DNA of 64,000 nucleotides from Cyclina sinensis (Eukaryota > Mollusca > Bivalvia > Venerida > Veneridae). Numbering within the stretch: the first letter of the stretch is position 1; every line of letters begins with the position of its first letter. Location of the stretch: positions 44,861,134 through 44,925,133 of the forward strand of contig JAAONU010000001.1 of assembly GCA_012932295.1 (NCBI GenBank), given 5' to 3'. The position numbers and the translations under genes are program-made. Below, one piece after another: positions 13,901 to 24,195 of the stretch. The notes below the pieces were generated by a model that ran no database searches, was not told where the DNA came from, and saw nothing but the letters and a program-made list of their open reading frames with translations.

Positions 13901-16900
13901 TATGTTCAATTATTTATATGGTATATAGTGAAAAAATCAACAAAGGGCCATAATTCTGTTAAATTTGGTCGCAGCAAAAATTCCTTCCTTTACTACCATC
14001 TACACATTAAAGCTGTTCATCCCTGGAACTTTAAGCAAAATCTGCCATCCGGTTTAAGAGGAGTTGCGTTCACAAAATTTCTATATGGTATATAGTGAAA
14101 AAATCAACAAAGGGCCATAATTCTGTTAAATTTGGTCGCAGCAAAAATTCCTCTCTTTACTACCATCTACACATTAAGGTTGTTCATCCCTGGAAGTTTA
14201 AGCAAAATCTGCCATCCGGTTTAAGAGGAGTTGCGTTCACAAAATTTCTATATGGTATATAGTGAAAAAATCAACAATGAGCCATAATTCTGTTAAATTT
14301 GGTCGCAGCAAAAATTCCTTCCTTTACTACCATCTACACATTAAGGTTGTTCATTCCTGGAAGTTTAAGCAAAATCTGCCATCCGGTTTAAGAGGAGTTG
14401 CGTTCACAAAATTTCTATATGGTATATAGTGAAAAAATCAACAAAGTGCCATAATTCTGTTAAATTTGGTCGCAGCAAAAATTCCTTCCTTTACTACCAT
14501 CTACACATTAAGGTTGTTCATCCCTGGAAGTTTAAGCAAAATCTGCCATCCGGTTTAAGAGGAGTTGCGTTCACAAAATTTCTAGTGAAAAAATCAACAA
14601 AGGGCCATAAATCTATTAAATTTGGTCGCAGCGAAAATTCCTTCCTTTACTACCATCTACACATTAAGGTTGTTCATCCCTGGAAGTTTAAGCAAAATCT
14701 GCCATCCGGTTTAAGAGGAGTTGCGTTCACAAGATTTCGGGACGTACGGACGGACAGACGTACGGACGGACAGACGGACAAGTGCAACGCTATATGCTCC
14801 CCACTTTGTGGGGGCATAAAAAAAATGTTTATACATCTTGAAATTTTTGCTGTAATTGTGAAGAACAAAATAAGTTACTGACTCACTTTTTGTTGCAGAA
14901 AAACATCAAAATATAAAGTTTTACACACTTTAATCAGTAGAAAATTTACCCTGTTAGTCACGGGGTACATACTTTAGTCATAACATTAATTTTGATAAAA
15001 TTTGATAACTAGTCTCTGTGGCTCAGTGGTGTTGATCGTCGCTCTATATTTTACCAACCGAAAGATCATGGGTTTGAATCCTGGTTAACTTAAAACTTTT
15101 TTTTTCAGTTTTCATGGTGTATAGAAGCATATGTTTTTTCCATAGTATATTTACTTCTCTTAAATTTTAAAGACAAAAATTTCTGCTAAATTCTGTGAGT
15201 CAGTCACTTTAAATTAACATAACATCTTGGAGGTGACTGTTAAAACAAGATCAGGTGTTCACTGAGTATAGTAATCACATACTGTAACAATTCTTCTTCA
15301 ACTATCAGATATAACACATTAATAAGGGTAACAGTCTGTAGAATAACACCCGATAAACATGGAGATCACTCTATAACAAGCACCTTAATTACCCAGATCA
15401 ATGATCTTATAAATCTCTGTAATAATGTATCTATAATACCACTGACACATGTCAGTATGATAAGCGGGGTAGTATTTAGTATGTATGTATATTGTGACAT
15501 TAAACCCAGTTTGTCACAGCAATATTTCTGAGTTTTAAACATGTTAGAATACAATGGTAGGATACTACGTAATTGCGAACCTGTTTTATGCCTTCTCGTG
15601 GACCATTTTTTTGTCAACAATCCGTCGCTTGGAAGGTAAAACGGTCTTTTTCAATAAGAAATCTGTAGAGTTGCAAAAAAATGTTGTGCACTGAAGATTG
15701 GCTGGTGTACTCTGTATTTACGTAAAGAATTTTTATAATGTAAAATTCTAGTTTAGGCCTGAAAACTGATGGAAGTTTTTTTCAGCATGAATTCAGTACA
15801 AAAACTTTCACCCGTTTTCAGGCCTAAACTAGAATTTTACACTGTAAACATTCTTTTTTTAAATACAAAGCACACCAGCCAGTTTTCAGAACACAACATT
15901 GCCACATATTTTATTCCAGTAAACCATGGTATACAGCAGAAAAATACTGCCCTGCAATATGATGGCTGTGTGGTATTTTTTATTTACCTGTCATGTTTCA
16001 TATTTATATCATTAATAACAAATACAAAAAGGCTCTGTTGCACAGGAAGTGAGTTCTTTGCCCAACATTTTACTTAATCAAGGGCCACAAGTTCGAATCC
16101 TGCTACCTACAAGTTTCTTTTCTTATGATTTTATGCCATCTGGAAGCATAAAATCATGTTCTTTATAATAGTATGTTGACTTATCTTAATCAAAGAAAAA
16201 TTTGTTAAAACTAAAATCAGAGGGTTAGTCAAACTTTTATGGCTTAACTTTAACAATGGGCCACTATAAAAAACAATGGGCCACTATAAAGAAATCACAC
16301 TAACATTCATCAGAAATGATCGTATTATTTTTACTAATGGTTTTGACATACCGGTAATTTTTCTATATACCAGTATCTTGCATCTTCTAGAAACTGATGA
16401 ATATGTACTGTAGTGATTTCAAAATGGATAAGTTTCATTAAACACAATGTTCTGTGCAATTATTAAAATTTAATGTTGATTCTTAACTGATGTCATCACA
16501 AATTAATGTTATGACAACAACCATTCCTTCTAGTATTGGTATGACCGTCATACAAACAACATTATCTGAGTGAATCATTTTGCAGTTGCCAAGGACAACA
16601 ACAATCTTCGTTCTTGATTACTATGACACTGCTGGCAAATTTAACAAAAGCAAAGGCATTCTATACATAAATTGCATCCTAGTGAGACTAGACTGAATTT
16701 ATGCATCAACAAGATTCCTTGTAACCAGGTAATTTCTTCTCCATCTGTGGACTTAGATATTTTCATTAGAATCATTTCCATTTATTCTTATATCAAATAT
16801 GAATGACAACATAAAACTTCAAACAGTCTGTAAGAGTTGATTTGCATGAAATCAATCAAATATTTATCGTTATTTCATAAAGGAATTAAAAGCTTCTCTG

Positions 16901-19900
16901 TTTTGTAAAATTTCCCCTGATATATTACTCCTTCAGAATCATGTAGTTATGCAACTGGTAACTGACAAATTAAATAAAAGCTTATAAAATTGATTGCAGC
17001 TTCAATTCACACCTTGTTGCATGTTCTCAAAAGCAGCTGGAAGGTAATCAATTGTTTATCCTTTTACTCTGTCACTCAAAAGGTAGATTTGACAAAGGAA
17101 AAAAAAATCACACCACCATCATGAGGACTTATCCCCTATTAGATAACTTTACTACTTTACTAATAAAAGCACACTGTCCAGTCAATATTATTGTAAGTTT
17201 TGAAAAAAAAACAACAACTGGTAATTAGCCATATGGCAAATTTAAGTTTCACAGATATTAAAAAGTTTCCAGTCTGATGCGTCTGATGAAAATATAACTT
17301 GTGGCTCTGGAGGTTGCAGGTTTGAATCTTGTTAATGGAAACTGACAGTTACTTCCAGATCGAGCTTAAATTATCTTTCAGGAGAATAAATGGAGAAAGC
17401 TCAAGGTACCAGTCATCATAAGCATATTATAAAATTTTTGGTAACTGATACACGCAGTAGCTTCCTGTCCCTTTTAAGTCTGAACCTGTTTAATTATACA
17501 TCAATCTGAAAACAGGTTCTTGCAACTTATATTAATCCTGCTTGATGGTAGCTTCCTATATTTTAAATCATTACTCATGCTGAAAGTCTGGAATGCAGAA
17601 AATCACTGGAGAATCTCACCCCTGATGGACTCAACCCAGCAACCTGCAGACTTAGGGAGTCCAGTGCTCTTACCCCTTGACCACTGCTCTTCCTGATATA
17701 ATACTGTTGCAAAACTTTTCTTAAAGTGTTGAATAAAAAGACAGAAACAAAAAAAAACATGCCTCTACAATGCATTTCTACGGATATCTCAAGCATCATC
17801 TATACAAAGGGAAACCTAGATTTTCTAGAAACCAATTTAATGTTGTTCCAGTTGCCAGTTTTATTACAAAACCAGAGATTTAATTGAATGGGAAATACCT
17901 TATTGAATCTTGTGTTTTTTATTCACCTTGCCAATCATGATTGATTTGATGGCATAGAACATGTCATACTTCAGTTCCTTGGATGAAATGGAAGGTTAGA
18001 TCAACAGTTTTAATTTCGATTTTTATTTCTTTATCACACAGAGCCTTTATAAATTGCTGCCTACACTTAAATACCACTGTGAATATGGAAAATAATCTTG
18101 TATTATACTTATATTTGTTCGTAATAGAAACCATAGCTGTACAAGTAAATAAAGTAAGTACTAAACTAAATGAAAACCATTTTCCGCTCTTTTCTTCTGA
18201 AGAATTTCTGGCCCTTGATGTTGGGTAATAAGACATCTTAAACTATTAAAAATTGACAGTATATTTAAAGGAAGTTTTAGTAACTTTAAATCAAGATACA
18301 ATCTCCTAAGTACTTAAAAGAAAAAATCCAAAAATTAGAAAAAATAAAGCAAAATTAACTCAAATTTCTGTCTTTGTTGCTTTTTTTTCATTCTAACACA
18401 AAGATGCAACACCAGGTTCAAATGGGATTTTAACCTGCACCTGTTTGGTCATTAATATTATAAAGGTCATCTTTCTAGACCACACTAACCAAAGAATAAA
18501 TTCTGTGTAGGTGTAAGAGGTTGAATTTATATCAATGAAGTTTTTGTGTTTACATCTTAAGTTAACACTAACTTTAATTTTACAAACTAAGTTTATGATT
18601 GTAGTGATAGTACAATCATGCTAACTGAAGCTTTCAATTAGAAATTTCTTTTTGAATTAATTCAGATATAAATATCTGACCCATTTAAGATGAGATTATG
18701 AGAAAAAGTACATTGGAATAATTAATACTCATCATGTTCTTTCTTCATTCAAAAACTAAAGAAAATAAATACTATCTCTCATATATTTTGTTAATTTGAG
18801 AACAGGGTGATTTGAGTACCCAGTGGTCCTGTAAGAAGCGAGCTGTTCTTTAATAAACAGAATTTGTTTTTGGTCTGCAGATTTTTTTGAGCCATAAGCC
18901 CAAATGGCTTACATTTTTGAGAAGTTATGTCACAGACTACATGATTATTCAATCATCCAGCTATAGGGTCATTAGTTTTCATAACTTTATTAAAGTTCAT
19001 GACATTAATTTCACTACCCAAGTACTGTATATTAATAACTGCACAAAGCAATTTAAATATGTAACTTTGTACACTTATTCTAGTCTAAACATTTAAAATA
19101 AAAACACCTTAATTCAGCAAAAAATGAAACTACTATGATTAGCACCCATTTTAACATAAAATATTCTTCATTTTACTTTCACTAGATTTTTGAAGCACAC
19201 ACCTGTCTGAACCCTCCGACACATACATCTTTGAAGTATACAAAAACTGGACAATCTAAAGAATATATTGTTATCTAAAACTACCCCATGCTGACTGTTA
19301 AAAGCACTCTTCTAAATACAATAAAAAAGAAACATCTTTAAACATTTCAATTTCACCTACTTTACATATTCATTTTATATAATTACAAACACAATAAATA
19401 CTGGTGGCTGGGCACTTCAACTTGATTTTAGCAGTCAAATATGATCTTCAATATCACTTAGACTTAAATGTTAATTTTGTTTGGAGCACTTTAGTTTTAA
19501 AAGCATGGAATCAGTATCTCCAGATTACCCCATCCCTTTCATTTCTAACATTATGTTAATTTAAATTTGATACTTCAATTAATAGTTAAGGCTTCAATTA
19601 TAAAAAGGCCTTTATCTAACAATGAGCAAAAAAATCTTTAAAATAAAACAAAAATCGTAAAAAAAATATATGGTATGCAATCTATAGAATCCAAATGACT
19701 GAACCTTATTTTTCAATATTCTAAATGGGCATTTTGATAGATCGGACTGAACCCATTTTAAAGAGATAATTAATTTTCACTATCCCTTTGACTTTTCAGA
19801 AGTTATTTGTTCACAACCAGACATTTGGGAGAATATTTTTTTTCACTTTTAATACCACCATGAAGTAAAGGTCAGAAATAATTTTGGAAAAAGAATCAGA

Positions 19901-20589
19901 AATTATGAAAAGTTAAGAAAACAGATGATTGATCACTTTTCCTACAGCTCAATACAATCCTTTCATTCTGCTAAAGATAAAGGACAGGGGCTGATGGAAA
20001 TTTCCTGTTTATGAACAAAAATTAACGTGTACCATGAGAATCTTAAATAAGTAAATAATAAACATAATAAGCTAAAATATACCTTTCCAACACCTTCTTC
20101 ATTTGCATCAACTCTTTTTTTCAGTTGCATGTATTGCCACATATCAGCTACAGGCCTCTCAGAAGCAATTTCTCCTTTTGATTGAGTGGCTCGGTTGAAC
20201 AATTCAGAATTTGATGGAAGCTGATTAAGTTCTTCCAATTGTTGTGCAAGTTTTTCAACTTTAAGTTCCATCCTATGATATGGAGATGGTCTGAAAGGTG
20301 GTGCCCCTGACTTCTCACTGATCCCATCCTCTGAATCTTCCCCTCTACCGCTGTCAGCATCACTTAGTGTGGACCTAGCACGTATTTTAGAAGTTGCCAA
20401 AAAATCCCTGTCATGTTCATTTATCTCGGCTCTATGATCACCTATATTCAACTTCTTTATGATAGCGTGAAGAAGAGTATGCATCACATTGAAGTTGACA
20501 GAACCTATCTCTGGTGTCCCCAGGGACAAATCTACCAACTGCGCGAGTGACACTGCCGTCGGCATCTTTGCCAGTGTTTGCCTTGCCAA
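4997..20589 (-). CDS. QRICH2: QRICH2/C16orf96-like protein (DUF4795 family), 5' part
   Basis: Four exons can be joined on the minus strand, all in phase 0: 20083-20589 (169 codons from ATG at 20589), 11331-11414 (28), 10232-10282 (17) and 4997-5152 (52). That gives about 266 residues with no stop, and a donor (gtaagt) follows the last exon, so the 3' end lies further left. The N-terminus has the family signature SLAQLVDLSLGTPEIG followed by VNFNVMHTLLHAI. Near residues 150-168 there is PVADMWQYMQLKKRVDANEE, and the next exons are heptad-rich coiled coil (MIEDMMKEIKDLKDANKLL). The human family member QRICH2 is associated with sperm flagella, so a ciliary or axonemal structural role is inferred. 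ATG at 20565 (Met9) is an alternative start. The 8.7-kb and 5.1-kb introns hold nested repeats. The choice between the QRICH2 and C16orf96 paralogues is uncertain; the exon joins are well supported. Confidence 0.75.
5576..8724. mobile_element. Tandem-repeat element (about 15 x 165 bp) with terminal hairpins and GACG microsatellite
   Basis: The left terminus is a hairpin with arms AGGGCCA/TGGCCCT beginning AACAAGAGGG at 5576. The right terminus is a second hairpin at 8685-8718 (stem agctcac..ctgagcac, loop ttt), preceded by a GGAC-repeat microsatellite near 8632-8655. Between them lie about 15 monomers of roughly 165 bp, each recognisable by 'ttggtagaggtccactag' (about 6069 to 8390). Variant sites recur with a 988-bp offset, so six-monomer blocks were duplicated as units. 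The architecture resembles bivalve Pearl/CvE or Helentron-associated elements; that assignment is inference. It lies in an intron of the QRICH2-like gene. The small open frame at 8513-8764 is repeat sequence, not a gene. Confidence 0.85.
9240..9535 (-). mobile_element. tRNA-derived SINE
   Basis: On the minus strand the region starting near 9525 reads like a tRNA: an A-box region (tagctcaagcggtagagca) and a B-box region (ccggttcagttcc) about 45 bases apart. It continues into an unrelated body of about 200 bp. The acceptor arm pairs imperfectly and the body is fused directly, so this is a SINE and not a working tRNA gene. Confidence 0.65.
11415..13700. other. Intronic DNA with a cluster of CCATGG motifs
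   Basis: This is part of the first large intron of the QRICH2-like gene. No exon was found. Between 13155 and 13500 the palindrome ACCATGGT or one-base variants occurs about eight times in both orientations (13159, 13192, 13209, 13233, 13254, 13395, 13447, 13470). The rest is AT-rich without recognisable repeats. Confidence 0.45.
13701..15213. mobile_element. TTAA-flanked inverted-repeat element, second copy, split by a nested element
   Basis: The termini at 13701-13722 and 15192-15213 are inverted repeats of about 22 bp differing at one position, with TTAA at both ends. The interior right part (14830-15190) aligns by eye with 4250-4640. It includes a tRNA-like stretch near 15005-15085 with A-box-like 'tggctcagtggt' and B-box-like 'gggtttgaatcc'. 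The left part is interrupted just inside the terminus by the element at 13733-14817. Confidence 0.65.
13733..14817. mobile_element. Nested element: five 167-bp tandem monomers, GACG microsatellite, terminal hairpin
   Basis: Monomers start at 13928, 14095, 14262, 14429 and 14585 (periods 167, 167, 167, 156) with the signature 'gtgaaaaaatcaacaaaggg'. The last monomer is followed by a GACGGACAGACG-type microsatellite (14740-14780) and a hairpin whose loop is ttt, ending GTGGGGGCAT (808-817 of the 14-kb block). The inverse ATGCCCCCAC occurs near the left end at 13764. Open frames across it (14429-14881 plus, 14674-14868 minus) are repeat translations and not genes. Confidence 0.8.
15681..15900. 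repeat. Long near-perfect inverted repeat (foldback, arms about 100 bp)
   Basis: The left arm 15681-15780 and right arm 15800-15900 are reverse complements with scattered mismatches. The inner 45 bp (around gtttaggcctgaaaac / gttttcaggcctaaac) is almost exact. The spacer is about 19 bp (15781-15799). As RNA or single-stranded DNA it would form a long hairpin. It lies in the large QRICH2-like intron. The open frame at 15769-16077 crosses the palindrome and is not considered coding. Confidence 0.8.
16020..16240. mobile_element. Degraded 3' fragment related to the 4.2-kb and 13.7-kb elements
   Basis: The region contains a B-box-like 'gttcgaatcctgc' followed by 'tggaagcataaaatcatgtt' and 'atagtatg', then a decayed end (gagggttagtc). 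The order matches the right half of the elements at 4205-4646 and 13701-15213. No intact left end was seen. Confidence 0.45.
17590..17695 (-). mobile_element. tRNA-like SINE fragment
   Basis: The minus strand reads as a tRNA-like A-box (tggtcaaggggtaagagca), then a loop region and a B-box-like 'gggttgagtcc'. No complete acceptor stem pairs up, so a functional tRNA gene is unlikely. Confidence 0.45.
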
Positions 20590-22475
20590 ACGAAATCGAA
20601 ACCTAACTTCTCCGATCTAATTACGTCAGTTTTATTACCATTTTATTGCTTCTAAATCTTATTTACTTCTCTACTCTGTCACGGTGTTGAATGAAAACAC
20701 TACGCTACAACTTCCTGTCGAATCGTTTTATTTTTTTACATCAAAAATATTTGATTCGAATTAAGATTTAATTCACTGTCAGTTCACAATTTACATGCGA
20801 TAAAATTTTTTCATTAAATATAGAGACATTACTTCTAAATCATCGGTCTTTTCGAACCAGGAAGACCTATATTTCAAGCGTAGGATTATTAAAGCGTTTT
20901 AACTCATGGTGTTACCATTGACAACACCAAGCTAACTTATTGTCACGTGACTTCTGTCAAAAACGAATATTATTCCCCTTTAAGTAACATCCGGACAAAA
21001 TGAATTATCTCCCTTACGCACAAATAATGAAATCAGAGTTCTGAAAGTACTGATATAGACACAATTGAGCTTGGAATCTATTATTTGTGTACAGTTTTGC
21101 ATGAAAGAAACAAACCATATCACATGAATTATGATAATTAAGCAAATGAATCTATGTGGGTAAATATATGTATAAAATTAACTTTGGATGACAATTTTTG
21201 CAAAATTTCTAGAATAGTCTAATGTAGTGTCCCCTTGCTCCATAGAATGGTATGTATATTTTTTTTGGTGACATCTCACTAATTCTTTTATGAAAAATAT
21301 TTGTTAGAAAAATGAATCACCTTCTTAACATTTTTTGCATTATTTTCTTTGGTCTTAAACATATCAAGTTGATAATTCAGGTCAAACTAGTAAGATATGC
21401 TACTGGGATACTGGTATATATATTTACCTGATGCACACTTATAGATAGATGTTTATTCAGGTTAAAACACATATATAAGTTACAATACAGATTGAACAGT
21501 TCCACAAATAACAGTTTCAGTCCATTCTAATTACTGCACACATCTTACTGGAAGTAGATTTTTTATCATGAATTAGAAGAAGGTTACTAAAACCCACTAG
21601 TATCACAGACTTTTGATATACATATGTATCATAGAAGACATATTGTAACTTTGAATAAGACTAATACAGGAATACCAAAAAGAGATGTAACATGCATGTC
21701 ATTTAGCAGTGTGTATTAACCTAGGATTGCCCATGAAAGCTAACGGTGTCCTTGGGTGTATATACTTATTATGAATACACCTATTGGAAATAAAAATAAA
21801 GTGAACAGTTTCACACTTTGGGGTTTGGAAGTTACCACTGATGTGTTTCTTTAATGTATTTCGACATTAAAAAAAACATATTTAAGCAAAGATTCCAAAT
21901 ATTATAAAACAATCTAGAAAAATAAGTCAGTAAGTGCACACTGTTTCCACTTAGCTAAGCCTAATGAGATGTATTTGACAGCTTTTTTAAATTGACTGAA
22001 TTTGTTTGTTTTCTTAACTTCATCAGGTAGCTAATTCCAGTCATTAATTGCACTATAGTAAAATGTGACATTCTCTTTACCAAAGCATTTGGGCACTCTG
22101 AAATTGTACATATTTGCTCTTGTTGGATACATAATAATAAAAATAGTCATATGTGTATCTCTAACAGGTTCAAAATTTTCTTTCATGTATATAGGACACT
22201 TATTAAAATTTTATAAACATGGTTCAATTATAATTGTTTCTGTTTTCAACATTTAACATAGACATATCAGCAAGAATAGCTTGATTTACACTTTTGATAA
22301 ATTTGTTACTTTTCTCTAAGATCCTTATTCAGATTTGGATGCCAAGAAGAACATGCATAATCTAAGAATGAGAGTACTTTTAGCTAGACATTAACATGTG
22401 ACAGCTTAGAGTGGGGCTTGGTGAACAATTAAGGAATAAATGGTAGACAGAAAAATAGAATATGTCATAAGTTTC
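20590..22475. other. 5' flank of the QRICH2-like gene and intergenic DNA
   Basis: The first few hundred bases right of 20589 should hold the 5' UTR and promoter of the QRICH2-like gene. They are slightly richer in CG dinucleotides than their surroundings. No TATA box could be assigned. From about 21000 onward no exon, tandem array or RNA gene was recognised. Confidence 0.35.
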
Positions 22476-22654
22476 TTAACCCTTAGCCCGCTAAATACCT
22501 CAAATGGACTTGTCCATCTTTCGGTTTGGACAGATCCATTAATTGTTGACAGGGGTGCTTATTGAAAATTTACCGACTGAATAGCAAATAGTGCAGACCA
22601 AGATCAGACTACATGGATAGTAGTCGCAATTGCTGCCTGCAGGAGAAGGGTTAA
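22476..22654. mobile_element. Short MITE-like element with TTAACCCTT termini
   Basis: The left end TTAACCCTTAGCCCGCT and right end AGAAGGGTTAA are inverted. The element is about 180 bp, with no coding capacity. The interior includes 'actgaatagcaaatagtgca', a motif I associate with widespread mollusc repeats from general knowledge. Confidence 0.55.
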
Positions 22655-23559
22655 AACTTTTTAGTCTCAGCCTAAAGGAGAACATATCCAAGCCCAAGGT
22701 ATATGAAAAAGAATGGTCTGTGGAATTTAACCCTGATATATGTGAAAGTCTGAGATTCCATAGAAACAAAAGCCAGTCATATTCATATATAAACTACATA
22801 ACATAGAGGAAAGGTCAACTGATAGTGCTCAATAAAAAGGTGTCTCAGTTAGCAGTAACCTGAGATGTTTAGAACACAGAATGCAAAAAATACTCTATGA
22901 TTTATCAAATACCAGAAATGAGCAACTTAAACAATCAACATAAAAAATGTATTATTCTCCCAACTAGAGAATTGTTCTACTGTATGGAACCTTTGTAGAA
23001 TTAAATGGTAAGATTTGAAGGTGCTATAATAAAAACAAAGCCTGCTAAGCATTTACATCTTTATTTTATGTCAGACATTTTTGAGTATTTACATTTAGAA
23101 TGAACTAAACAGAAGCTTCCGAATGGTATTTCACTTGTGTATAAAGAATGAACTTTTACTTTTTTTCAGCTCCATTCAAAGAGCAGTTACTATCAAATGC
23201 TTCATGTGAATTTAAGGTTGTAAATATATTCTTTATCTAAACTATTTTTTCCAAGTTTTCCTATTTTCCCTGAATCAGTTTCAGACTGATTAACATTTTT
23301 TCTAGAAATAATATTTCTTAACCTATGTGTCTTGTTTCAATTGTCTCTTTTCCTTAGAATGGCTGTTATTTTCCACACTTCCTGAAAAACAAATAACAGT
23401 CAGGTTTCTGAGAACAGATACATCAACAGACTTAAATTTATACCAATGTCAATCAAAAGCCATTCCATTGAAACAGATATCCCTTCCCCAGCAAGTTACT
23501 TTCAAACTGGACCAACCACATTTAGAAGTTTATTAGACAATAGAAGACCCTGCACCCAC

Positions 23560-23930
23560 CCATATTAAAAGACCACCCCTGTCATAGTTTTATTTAAATC
23601 AGTGGACCAGTGCTAACACTGGACTGGTAACCCAGGAGTTGTGAAGATTAATCCCCCGCTCCTCAACCGACATTACTAATTGTTTTTCGGAAGAGACGTT
23701 AAACAAGGTCCCATTTATCAGTGCTGTACACTGAGCATACAAAACAACCAGGGATGTCTCTGTTATGGGATGTTTCCTGTTTCATGCACTATCCCCCACA
23801 AAATAAAATAACTAATCTCTACAGGAGGCATCAGGCATATAGACAACTGATACCAACGATAAATTAACTCGAATTAAATTTATTCACATTGCCTTCATGG
23901 CGGTGGGACATAAGTTTTACTGGAATGGCC
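23560..23930. repeat. Dispersed repeat fragment
   Basis: The text includes 'ggaagagacgttaaacaagg' and 'gtgctgtacactgagca', strings I associate with common invertebrate interspersed repeats. No ends could be fixed and no ORF is present. Confidence 0.35.
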
Positions 23931-23970
23931 CTTACATTGTAGACCTAAAAAACATCACTTTTTGATAATT

Positions 23971-23976
23971 TTTATT
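23971..23976 (-). terminator. Candidate poly(A) signal for METTL22
   Basis: AATAAA on the minus strand (TTTATT as given) lies about 220 bp past the METTL22 stop at 24196. It is the nearest canonical hexamer noted downstream. Confidence 0.4.
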
Positions 23977-24195
23977 TCATGTTATGTTTTCACTCTTTGC
24001 TTTGCACGGCATAACATTTTAGGGAATCCTGGATTCAAATGAAAACTAGAACATAAGGATATTGTTCCTTGCTTTCGAGTGAAGAACATTACACGTTAAT
24101 GTAATGAACTGTTGAAATTTGGTACTTGGAATCGGCAACACACCTAGTAATTTATATGTAGAACCCAATTTTCTGTTGAATCACCACTTTAGTTT

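Noticed and set aside
14429..14881. 150-codon plus-strand open frame with an internal duplication
   Set aside because: It simply reads through two 167-bp monomers and the microsatellite; the repeat structure explains the open frame.
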